64,000 nt of DNA, from NCBI GenBank assembly GCA_037501455.1, contig CM074865.1:7637001-7701000 (forward strand), in the 5' to 3' direction. Source of the DNA: Lantana camara. Lineage: Eukaryota; Streptophyta; Magnoliopsida; Lamiales; Verbenaceae. Shown here one piece after another: positions 46,001 through 56,414 of the stretch. Position 1 is the stretch's first letter. Every line of letters starts with the position of its first letter. A program made the position numbers and the translations under genes. Under the pieces are notes generated by a model. That model had not been told where the DNA came from. It did no database searches and worked only from the letters and a program-made list of their open reading frames with translations.

Positions 46001-48583
46001 ATCTCTGTATTCTTCCTCATTATAAAATCCCAACCGTCACATGGGAGGAAGATGCAACTCCAACCATCACTTACCAACTATAATCAACGGATATGGACAT
46101 AGTGATACGGATACGATACGATACAGATATATTTAACACAAGTATCGATACGTCAGAATACGACAAAATGATATTTTCAGATGTGTACGTGCATCATAAC
46201 TTACTGACCTACAAAAATCTCCCTCACCCCACACCCCGTATCTCTCTCACGCAATCTAATTGGTACTTTTGTGAGGTTATAGTGACATAACTTGCCCTTT
46301 GGGCGATGGCCATAGTTCACACGAGACAACAGTTCTCTTTTTCTCATAAGAGAGAATGAGAAAAATACGCATAAATTGACTCTATAAGTGAAATAGGAGA
46401 TGAATTGAAATAGAAAATCCAAGACCGGTCGAACCGAACAGATAGATATAGTAAGACTCGGACTTCCATAATGGGGGGAGAGAGAGAGAGAGAGAGAGAG
46501 ACCTAATAAATTGAAAGATTCATCAAAAATAATTGAATTCTCCATTGCATCTTTCGTTTTCATTTGGATCTTGTAGGAGGGCCCTCAAAGGAATATGAAG
46601 TTATTTATGGAGTCGTCTCCATACCTTATAAGTTGATAATGATTTTGGTGATCCCACTCAGATTAAGTGGTTCAGCTGTCATAACTCATAAATCCTCACA
46701 TGAAATACAAATGGTGTAGAAGGAATGTATATATGATTGTCGTCGTAACTTGCCATGTTCCATGTGATTACCGCAATCAAGACCAAGATTTTATGCTCTG
46801 CAATCTGCCCCTTACCATACAATATTACAATTTCTTAATATTTCTACGGCGCAATAACACTACTAGTTTCGGACATCTGTCCAATCTAGGAGCTAAATAC
46901 ACTCTGGGACTAAGGATTATTAAGGGTTTCAAGAAAGTGCGTACGTAAATTGTATAGCAAAATCTACGCTAAATCACATCCTAGATAATAGTTCATTGAA
47001 TATCTCATTGAGGCTATTTAGTCTGAAAAAGTTTGCAGAGTATATATAGGCTGTTAAGAATCTCATCAAGGGAATTTAATCCCAAATGTCGTCGGCACTA
47101 ATTACATGCCAATAGACCTTCTTTAGTGCCAATTACCAGGGTTTCGTCTTAATCACCATGCAAATAAAGATTAATGCAGTACACGACCTAATTTCTTGAA
47201 AATGAAAATTCCTCGAATTAAACTCCTAATTGTTCTATCATACGTAGCAACAATATGGTATTTCAGCTCCTTCGTAATGATGTAATTGTGGCTTGTATTA
47301 TCTAATAATGGACACAATTTATACGGCAATTCACTAATACGAAAGATTAAAAGCACTTCATTTTCAAGAATTCAAAATTATTGAATTTTTCAAAGGACGC
47401 AGGCCAAATTCCTTGTCCAAGAGCAAAGACAAGGGACTTGGAATTTCGTGTTTCATCTCCTCTTTTACTTACATACACATGTCATGTGTATTAATAGACT
47501 GTCGAGATTAGAATAGAGAAACATAACTGTAATATGAAAAAAATTTAAGAGATGTCTCCGCTAATCTCGACCATCTATTAATTCAATCGACACGTATAGT
47601 ATAGTTGAGTAAAAGAAGAGATGAAATATAACTTTAAAATAGGAGATCCCAAGCCCGCCGACGAGGATGTCTACACTGAAAAACCTAGTGAAGAGCAAAG
47701 AGCTAACCCTACTAAGAATGGCATTGTCGGCATATTTGACATTTGACGGGCTCTGTAATTTCTGTGGGCTCGGCCCATAATTAAGAACTAAGAACAGATA
47801 ATTTGCATGATTGGGCTGCAGAAAAGGAGAGACTAGGCCCAGTTTTGATTGGAGAAAATAAAACAGTAGACTCATTTGGTGGTCTCCACTTCAATTGCTT
47901 TATTTATTTTTTACATTTTTCAAATTTTAAAGCAGTTGAATTAATTTCTTGTATCATACTAAAATGTCAGTTGGATCAGAAAAATTCCCCATTTTAGCGA
48001 CATACACAAACACAAGATTTAAACCCAAACAATAAAAGTACGAACATTGCCAAATGACATGAAACGAAGATGAATCTAACAAAGCAGCTCGTGTGATCGG
48101 CTCACTAACATACGAGCTCCGATATCGGAACTCCAAACAGTGTCACTAAAGAAACAATGGCGAAAGGAATGATATCAAATTTAGGATTAAACAAGAACTA
48201 AGATGACCGTAGAAAACTCGATCCTTACAAATAGAATTAATGTCGATAGCAAAACCAACTCACAATCAATATAAAAGAAAGGTGAAATAAGAGCGTTTTG
48301 AGATAAACGCATCAAATACATATTGGTCTCCATAATCTTATATATGACTATTTTGATTGAGGCAAAATCTTTAAAGAATACAAATTTATTATTTAACAAT
48401 TGGCGAAATAAATACTCACCTCATAGTATTATTAATATTGGTAATCATGGCAATGGATTATTTGCTCTTCTTCATTATTCTCTCACTATTTCATGTTCAT
48501 AACAAAACATCGGGAGTATTCATACCATAATAAATGGGATATAACGATGAACAATTGACTACCTACACTTAAGTTTCAATTGA

Positions 48584-48617
<34 letters not shown>

Positions 48618-51364
48618 CAAATTGGAAAAAGATTCAACAAACAATTAATTAAGTTAATAGAGGTTAGTTCAAGTGGTTAAATAGTTATTTTTTCAAGACA
48701 ATGACCCTAGGACCGGAGAAAGGGGAGCATGGGATGACCCCACCCCCTAAATTTTGAAATTTTTTAAAATTTATATATATTTTTGCTCCCTTCCCTCCCT
48801 CAAAATCAAAATTTCACCCCCTTAAATTTGAATATTTTAATTTTTATCTTCCCTTATATTAAATTTTAACTCTGTCTGTGAATACTTTGGATTCGAATTT
48901 ACCCGTGTATGTTAGAAAAAACAATTAACTAACCAACCCTTGTTTTTACAAGTGTAATAATATTATCATCAAAACCTTCATAATAAATTATATTTTAGGA
49001 ATCTCCCAAGGAGAATATTTCAGGCGAATTTTCATATGGGAAGAGTGGGAAAACTCGAAAGAGAAAGTACTTTTTCCTTGTATTTTTCTACGAAGAAAAA
49101 AGGCATTATTAAAGGTGGCCTTAGAGATAGGCCCACAAATGATGCAAATATACAAAATGTAATTCTCTTACACACAAAGGAATATGTCTCCTTACATCCC
49201 AACATTGTACTCTGTCCTTTGTGTAGTGTTCTTCGCTTCTCTTTCTCCACGCCTTCTTTCCTTCTATCCCTTTCAATTATCATATGCCTTCTCACTTTTT
49301 CCCCTTTTTCTCTTTCATGAAATCTCATAATTAGGTGTATAATTACAATAATTATCTTAATCATTTGACTGTTCCTCCTAAGGTTATCGCCATGGAATTA
49401 AATGACATTAATGTAGTCATTTTTGTTGAAATCCTCCCTCAATTTTATTATTATTTTCTTCTTCCATGTATTAATCTTCTTGTTATAGGCATCTCAAGAT
49501 ATAAAATAACCGAACACATAATTGAAAGGTAATACTAAAAAATACTCAAGTTTATCAGTGTCAATTTTGTTTTATAGTATTTTTAAAAGTGTTCATATAT
49601 TAGAATTTATAATTAAGTTGATGTAGTCATTGTAGGTTAATACTATCTAGGTATGGGTGAACGAGGTCCCGTGACACGGCCCCTTGAAAGCTTTCGACTT
49701 AATCCAGAGTGTCTGCCCAGGTACTGAAAGAGTTGTGCTTCCCACACGACGGCATTATAGGAATTTAGGTCAAACGCAATATAGAAACAAATAAAATAAA
49801 AAACAAAGAGTTAATCTTTGTTCATCAATAAATTATCGAAGTAATAAGAATTTAGGAGAAATTAATTAGAGATCAGATATGTCATAAAATAACATACCTC
49901 AAATGATTCATATTTTATAGAGTTTCAACTCAATTTCCTATCAAATCTCAACCTATCGGATAGTTTGCTCGTATTTTGCCGTTCAATTAACCATGTTAAG
50001 AGTAGTTAATTAATTTGATAAAATTACCAACTCGATCACAATTCTTATATATACCATTGTGGTTTACGGCCAAAATTAATTAATTTGATAGAGTAAAAAG
50101 CTTTTTGAAATATTAAATAATCTAAAGATTAAAGTCAAAACCAAAAGTGACCACACCATCATACCTTACAATGGCCTTTAATCCTTTTTGCCATAGTCAA
50201 TGGGGTTCAAAACATGCTGCATTCCTTTGATTGTGTTGGTTGAAAATTGAAGTCTTATAATCTTACCAATAATTGATCCTATTAATAATAACCTTAACTT
50301 TTATTTAGTACACTTTTTATTGATTTAATCTTATTTTTGCCATAATGACTGAATATTATACTACAATTTGGACCAGAAAACCACTAGTGCATAATTAAAT
50401 GATGGGAGTTAGTAATTAGTATCGTTTTCAACCATAAGCATCATTAATTGATTTTTGACCGAACCAATATAACATCGCTTTTTAGATATTAAAGTTTCAA
50501 TCGAAAATTTTGTGCTTTCTTGGCCATTTAATTCTTTATTATTATGATGGACGGATATGAACGTAACAGCATGAATTCGATATGATATGATATGAATATG
50601 TTGATAACATTTTTTTTACCTTGATTTTCTGTACGAAATGTGTCTGACACAACACGACAGGACAAAATAAATATATTTTTCAAAGTGTTGATATATTATT
50701 TTGCTCCCATATTTAAGATGGTTGATTTTGTTATTTATTGAACTTAAAAGTCAATGTTAAATTTATTTAATTAAATTCACAATCACTTGATAATTAATAT
50801 ATTTTAACGATTCAATATTATACTAACTTAACTAAACATTTACTATTTGAATTTAATATTATTGTTGTGTTATGATAGACGCTTAAAAGTCTTTTATCTA
50901 ACGAATATATAATTTTACCCGGCGCGCATACTTAATTAGATCAATATAACAAAGTAATAGTATTTTATATTTATCAAACAAATTAATCTATATTTTAGGA
51001 AAAATGGTTGTTCCTAACTGCCTAAGTCAAATATAATTTGATCCACCGGACTAGTATAATATAGAAAGATTTATTTATTTATTTATTTATTTTTTTGTTT
51101 TTTAGTATTACAATCTCAAATTGGGTCAAACCATTTATGTGTAAAAAAATTTCTACTAATACCAGATGTATTTTCAAGAACTTCAACTCAAAATCTCTCA
51201 TTAAACTAGAATAATATCGAACATTTAAATTTCATCACTCGGTGTTCAGAATAAAATAATAAAAATAATTTATGCATTCTACTGCAAATGTATATTTTTA
51301 AAAAGACAAAAAAAAAAAAAAAAAGTTAATAAAAAATTAATTAGTTTGTTATGATTTGATGGAC
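43096..51364. other. AT-rich intergenic DNA, no gene recognised
   Basis: More than 8 kb without a supportable gene. Open frames such as 45541-45723, 46201-46563, 47561-47875 and 49032-49364 show no domain, signal or membrane pattern beyond what AT-rich DNA gives. Two GC-richer islands (47650-47830 with TGGGCC-type words, and 49640-49760) are unexplained. There is a GA repeat at 46480-46502, an AT repeat at 48597-48617 and a gatacg-rich repeat at 46090-46200. Confidence 0.45.
48655..48925 (+). repeat. SINE-like repeat apparently interrupted by an insert
   Basis: An A-box-like half (gaggttagttcaagtggtta) occurs near 48660. The expected B-box-like half (ttggattcgaattt … gttagaaaaaac) occurs only at 48888. 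Between them lie about 170 bp beginning gaccggagaaaggggagcat with repeated cacccccttaaatt/ccccctaaatttt runs, a different repeat type. Confidence 0.45.
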
Positions 51365-51605
51365 CATGGCATGTATGCCACGTGGCGGCACGTGAATGGT
51401 GGTGGGAATAGCAAAGGGAGATGGTACCGAGAGTAGTTAATTGAGGAATAATAGAGTGGAATTGCGGCGAGTTTTAGTTCCAACGTCCTCGTTAACCGTG
51501 CTAGAATGACTGGCCCGGCGGTGACAGACGCGCCTCCCACCGTCCGATGAAGCTGTGATCCCCATGCATGCATGCACGCGCGGTGACAGGTGGACCCCCT
51601 ATCTG
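51365..51605. promoter_or_regulatory. GC-rich patch with G-boxes and an RY repeat
   Basis: The palindrome GCCACGTGGC (51377-51386) and CACGTG (51389-51394) are G-box/ABRE words. CATGCATGCATGCA (51563-51576) is an RY-type repeat, known from seed/ABI3-type promoters. The patch stands out from AT-rich flanks. The 87-codon minus-strand open frame across it has no recognisable motif. It could be promoter DNA now cut off by the LTR element 130 bp away, but no gene is attached. Confidence 0.4.
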
Positions 51606-51738
51606 CTCCCACAGATTCCTCATCAAAATTATTTTACAATTATTTATGCTTTCAAAACATATTTCCCAATATCCATCAAATACTGGACTTTGTTACTTAT
51701 TGATTCAGATGGATAATGAGATCCTTCTTTAACATAAT

Positions 51739-52736
51739 TGTAGATAAGAAAATAAACTTTATGTTATTAATTTAATTTGTTTTAATATTTTAAGATTATT
51801 CTAAATTTAATTTCAAAGTTAAATAGTTAAATTTAATTAATAGTATAATGTTTATTTGATCAACAAATCAAGTGATGACACCTGTCAAAGTGATATGTTT
51901 TGACAAATTAAATCAAGTCTTGCGGTCAAAAGAAGCTAGGATATATCATATGGCGATACGTTGGCGTATTGTGTCATATCGGCCAATCAAAGTCAAGTCT
52001 TTTATGATATTATCTCTTTGAAAATAAAAATATAAAGAGGAGATAAATATTGATGAGATTTTATGTAATATTATCTCTTTAAAAAAATAATAAAATATTA
52101 AAGAGATATATATATTTATATGATTTATTTGATATTATCTCTTCAAAAAAATAAAGAGATAATTATTAAATAAACTTTGACTTGAACCACAAGTTTTGAA
52201 TCCTACACCTATATAAAGGAGTCATGTGTAGTTCATTCAACACACAACATAAGTTCAAGAAAGGCTAAAAACTTTTCTACAAGTTCAAGAAATGCTAAAA
52301 ACATCTCTATAAGTTCAAGACGGATTCTAAGGCATTCAAGGGTGTTCTTCCCCGAAGTCACCAAATCAAGGCGTTTGATCTTCTATCAAGGCGTTATACC
52401 AGCGAATTGGCGTTATATTCGAGCTAAATCCACAGAGTTACCGGCGAGTTCATCGACGTTCTTGGCGGAATTCTCCAAAATCAGGTGTTTGATTCGTAAA
52501 CAAGTCGAATGACCTATGGATTAACGTTATTAAAAGCTAAACTTGAAGTTGAAGAGGATCAAACCATCAAATCCATCAAGGAGGATTTGAAGATTTCAGC
52601 AACTTTAAATTTAAAGGAAGAATCAGAGGATCAAGCTGAAGATCGAATACCTACTTTTACTTGAAATTCTCAAATATTTGTATTATCTATTCGGTATTGA
52701 GTAAAAATCAATAAACGCGAATTTTTAGTGCAAACA
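51739..52736 (+). repeat. 5' LTR of the gag-only element
   Basis: 998 bp, TGTAGATAAG start and GTGCAAACA end. TATA box ctatataaagg at 52209-52218. Between 51990 and 52170 it has repeated imperfect palindromes of tatctcttt/aaagagata. A 5'-UTR segment repeats aagttcaagaaa(g/t)gctaaaaac. Confidence 0.9.
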
Positions 52737-52739
52737 GAT

Positions 52740-52756
52740 TGGCACGCCCGGTGGGA
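52740..52756 (+). other. Primer-binding site of the gag-only element
   Basis: TGGCACGCCCGGTGGGAC-type sequence 3 nt after the LTR. It would pair with a tRNA ending …GUGCCA. This differs from the iMet site used by the copia and chromovirus elements. Confidence 0.8.
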
Positions 52757-52809
52757 CTAATCTTACCTCTTCTCTCTTCTTTTTCATACCAAAGTTCAAC
52801 AAATACTCA

Positions 52810-54483
52810 ATGGCTCCTAAAATCCAACCCAACCCGAAGAATAAGGGAGCTGATGGCGCGAACCGACAAAATCTGAAGAACAAAGGAGTTGATGGCACCG
52901 TGCGGTCTTCTACAGACGGTCATGACTCAAAATCATCAGATGGTTCAACTCCTTCAACCCCGAGAGAAACTAAATCAAAGGAAACTCCTTTTACTGAAGA
53001 GGTGGAGATTATGACGCTTGAAGAGCAAGTTGCCCAAATGGCTCAAGCAATGGCTAACTTGCAAAAGACTTTGGAGGATAAAGACTTCCAGATTGCTCAA
53101 CTTATGAATAAGTTAGAAAATGGCTATCCTAGTCAGTCTATTCATAACCCTCAAACTCATTCGGTTCAAGCCACTGACGGAAAGCAAGCAAATTTTCTTC
53201 CTAAAAAACATGACTATAGGACAAATAACTCTGCTGCATCCATTGCCGCCTTATCTGTGCAAGAACTGCAAAATATGATAACCAATACAATTAGAGCTCA
53301 ATATGGTGCGTCCTCCCAAAATTCTCCTACATACTCAAAGCCATACACTAAACGCATTGATTCTTTGAGGATGCCAATGGGTTATCAACCACCGAGTTTT
53401 CAGCAATTTGATGGAAAGGGTAATCCGAAGCAACATATTGCTCATTTTGTGGAAACATGCAACAATGCGGGGACACATGGTGATCATTTGGTAAAACAAT
53501 TTGTGAGGTCACTTAAAGGAAACGCTTTCGATTGGTATGTTGATTTAGAGCCAGAATCGATCGACAGTTGGAACCAAATGGAAAGAGAGTTCTTGAATCG
53601 TTTCTATAGCACTCGTCGCATTGTAAGTATGATTGTGCTTACTAATGCAAAACAGTGGAAAGACGAACCAGTCATCGATTACATCAATCTTTGGCGAGCA
53701 TTGAGTTTGAATTGCAAGGATAAACTTTCAGAGATATCTGCAATAGAAATGTGTATTCAGGGCATGCATTGGGGACTGCTCTACATCTTGCAAGGTATCA
53801 AGCCCCGTACATTTGAAGAATTGGCTACGCGAGCTCATGATATGGAACTAAGTATTACACACTATGGTACTAACTCTTCTACTGAAAATCAAAGTAATGA
53901 TGAAAATGATGTGCGGGGGAATGAGAAGTTCCTCAAGCCCTTTTCAAAGGAGTCTATGGCAGTGAAGGTAACACATGTTAAAATCACCTCCAAGGAAAAG
54001 AAGGTTGAAGCCAAAACAAGAAGCCAACTTGTGCAAGATAAAAGACGTCGACTTACAATACTGAAGGAAATGCAAGAAAAAGAGTATTCATTTTCAGACT
54101 TAGACGTCTCATACATTTTTGATGAATTATTGGCAAAAAAATTGATAGAACTACCGGAGCCAAAACGCCCCGAGGAAAGTGGAAAAGTGAATGACCCGAA
54201 GTACTGTAAATATCATCAAATCATCAACCACCCGATAGAGAAATGTTTCGTCCTGAAAGATAAGATCATGGCTCTAGCAAGAGAAGGCAAAATTATCCTT
54301 GAAAGTGAAAACGCAGATGATGCAAATGTCATCAGTGTAGTAGCTTCAACAAATGTCAGTATGGTTAAAAGCAACAAGAATACGATGATGTTACCAACAC
54401 CATGGGGGGCATCCACAACAATTCAGTTTGGAAGTTTAGGGTCGATGCTAGTTTCGAACTTGATCTCTAGTAGAAAAGGTTAA
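52810..54483 (+). CDS. Gag protein of a non-autonomous LTR element
   Basis: Intact 557-codon ORF from ATG 52810. The N-terminal 60 residues are hydrophilic and contain a repeated NKG(A/V)DG unit. Residues 68-110 look like a coiled coil (LEEQVAQMAQAMANLQKTL). A retrotransposon Gag core follows (about 180-310; FVRSLKGNAFDWY, FLNRFYSTRR). Near the C-terminus C466-K-Y-H begins a C-x2-H-x4-H-x4-C finger of the type seen in Tat-lineage Gag. It would form particles that package the element RNA. The ORF stops without any protease or polymerase continuation. Its integrity contrasts with the divergence of the two LTRs, so either selection, trans-complemented recent movement or unequal LTR origin must be considered. 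Confidence 0.9.
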   Translation: MAPKIQPNPKNKGADGANRQNLKNKGVDGTVRSSTDGHDSKSSDGSTPSTPRETKSKETPFTEEVEIMTLEEQVAQMAQAMANLQKTLEDKDFQIAQLMNKLENGYPSQSIHNPQTHSVQATDGKQANFLPKKHDYRTNNSAASIAALSVQELQNMITNTIRAQYGASSQNSPTYSKPYTKRIDSLRMPMGYQPPSFQQFDGKGNPKQHIAHFVETCNNAGTHGDHLVKQFVRSLKGNAFDWYVDLEPESIDSWNQMEREFLNRFYSTRRIVSMIVLTNAKQWKDEPVIDYINLWRALSLNCKDKLSEISAIEMCIQGMHWGLLYILQGIKPRTFEELATRAHDMELSITHYGTNSSTENQSNDENDVRGNEKFLKPFSKESMAVKVTHVKITSKEKKVEAKTRSQLVQDKRRRLTILKEMQEKEYSFSDLDVSYIFDELLAKKLIELPEPKRPEESGKVNDPKYCKYHQIINHPIEKCFVLKDKIMALAREGKIILESENADDANVISVVASTNVSMVKSNKNTMMLPTPWGASTTIQFGSLGSMLVSNLISSRKG

Positions 54484-54559
54484 AGCTGAAGTGCACACAA
54501 ATCCTCGGGAAAATACCGGGGACAACTAAAATTCAAGAGGAAGTTGAAATTCTCCTTGA

Positions 54560-55165
54560 TAAGAGAATAAACTGTCATGAAAGCTCTTTGATACGAGTTT
54601 AAACTATCTACAATTTCAAGACTCCTTGATATGAGGATAAACTATCTACAAATTCAAATTCAAGACTCCTAGATATGATGATAAACTATCTACAAATTCA
54701 AATTCAAGACTCTTTGATATGAGGATAAACTGTCTACAAATCCAAATCAATACTCTCTGATAAGACTATAAACTATCAAATATACTCCTTAAATCGGAGT
54801 ATAAACTATTTAGAAGCCCAAATCTAAGCTCCTTGATACGAGCGTAAACTGTCTATAAATTCAAATTCAAATTCAAGACTCCTTGATATGAGGATAAACT
54901 GCCTACAAATCCAAATCAATACTCCTTAACACGAGTATAAACTGTTTAAAATAAAATTCAAATGATACTCCTTGACATGAGTATAAACTATTTAAAAGTG
55001 TTTACTCCTTGACATGAGTATAAACTGTTTAATATCAAGTTCAAGTGCAATACTCCTTAACACGAGTATAAACTGTTTTCAAATTCAAATTCAAGTTACT
55101 CCTTAACACGAGTATAAACTGTTTAAAATCAAAGTCAAGTGTATTCCCTGACACGAGTATAAAAT
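54560..55165 (+). repeat. Diverged tandem array downstream of gag
   Basis: About 14-16 units of roughly 40 bp built on ACTCCTTGACACGAGTATAA plus actgttt and an A-rich tail with caaattcaaattcaa. Many units contain the inverted words ACTC and GAGT. No long ORF crosses it. Confidence 0.85.
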
Positions 55166-55350
55166 GTCTGCAAGTTCGAAAAAAATTTTGAACTACGATC
55201 CTCTTGAGGGGGTACGTAGGCAACTTGAATTAAATTTCAAGTTCAGTCACATATTGATGAAAAGAATATTTCTATGGCAAGTGAGCAAATTTGAGTACTT
55301 CAAGTCCCGTCTTCACTCAAATATTCAATATGTTTTCCGCCGAGCCTTGA

Positions 55351-55362
55351 AGTGGGGGCATT
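55351..55362 (+). other. Polypurine tract of the gag-only element
   Basis: agtgggggcatt immediately precedes the 3' LTR, a common form in plant Tat/Athila-type elements. Confidence 0.75.
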
Positions 55363-56409
55363 TATAGATAAGAAAATAAACTTTATGTTATTAATTTAAT
55401 TTGTTATTTAATATTTTGAAATTATCCTAAATTTAATTTGAAAGTTAAATAGTTAAATTTAATTAATATTATAATGTTTATTTTATCAACAAATCAAGTG
55501 ATGACACGTGTCAAAGTGACATATTTTGACCAATTAAATCAAGTCTTGCGGTCAAAGGAAGCTAGGACAAATCATATGGCAACACGTGGCGTATTGTGTC
55601 ATACCGACCAATCAAAGTCAAGTCTTTTATGATATTATCTCTTTGAAAATAAAAATATAAATAGATAAATATTGATGAGATTTTATGTAATATTATCTCT
55701 TTAAAAAAATAATAAAATATTAAAGAGATATATATTTATATGATTTATTTGATATTATCTCTTCAAAAAAATAAAGAGACGATTATTAAATAAATTTTGA
55801 TTTGAAACACAAGTCTTGAATCCTACACCTATATAAAAGGGTCATGTGTAGTTCATTCAACACACAACATAAGTTCAAGAAAGGCTAAAAACCTCTATAT
55901 AAGTTCAAGACGGATTCTAAGGCATTCAAGGGTGTTCTTCCCCAAAGTCACCAAATCAAGGCGTTTGATCCGCTATCAAGGTGTTATACTGGCGAATCGA
56001 CGTTATATTCGAGCTAAATCCACAGAGTTACCAGCGAGTTCATCGGATAATGGATATATTCGAGCTATATTCGAGCTAAATACTGGCGAATCGACGTTAT
56101 ACTGGCGAATCGACGTTATATTTCAAGCTAAATACTGGCGGAATTCTCCAAAATCAGGCGTTTGATTCGTAAACAAGTCGAATGACCTACGGATTAACAT
56201 TATTAAAAGTTAAACTTGAAGTTGAAGAAGATCAAACCATCGAATCCATCAAGGAGCATTTGAAGATTTCAGGAACTTTAAATTTAAAGGAAGAATCAGA
56301 TGATCAAGCTGAAGATCGAATACCTACTTTTACTTGAAATTCTCAAATACTTGTATTATCTATTCGGTATTGACTAAAAATCAATAAACGCGAATTTTTA
56401 GTGCAAACA
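55363..56409 (+). repeat. 3' LTR of the gag-only element
   Basis: 1047 bp. Relative to the 5' LTR it has substitutions, an extra reiteration of actggcgaatcgacgttata (56080-56120) and lacks one copy of the aagttcaagaa unit. The start reads TATAGATAAG, so the canonical TG has mutated. Confidence 0.88.
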
Positions 56410-56414
56410 ATAAT

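Larger units (their letters stand above)
51739..56409 (+). mobile_element. Gag-only (non-autonomous) gypsy-type LTR element
   Basis: LTRs at 51739-52736 and 55363-56409, 5-bp target duplication ATAAT (51734-51738 and 56410-56414), primer-binding site, one gag ORF, a tandem-repeat region and a polypurine tract, but no protease, reverse transcriptase or integrase anywhere. The Gag type and the conserved gggtacgtaggcaac segment near 55210 are typical of Tat/Ogre/Athila-style elements. It must borrow pol from a relative. The LTRs differ by roughly 10% in the stretch I compared by hand (around 51890-51995 against 55514-55620) plus indels, so the copy looks old. Confidence 0.9.

Noticed and set aside
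46201..46563. 120-codon minus-strand open frame with SLSLSLSL run
   Set aside because: The run comes from a GA microsatellite; the rest has no recognisable features.
47650..47830. TGGGCC-type promoter words and small open frames suggesting a housekeeping gene
   Set aside because: No exon with a recognisable protein follows on either strand; motif alone is too weak.
51349..51612. 87-codon minus-strand open frame in a GC-rich patch
   Set aside because: No domain or known signature; the patch is better explained by regulatory-type motifs. Could be checked by RNA-seq.
54560..55165. Tandem repeats considered as a satellite array or CRISPR
   Set aside because: Units are diverged, of uneven length, and sit wholly inside one LTR element between gag and the polypurine tract.
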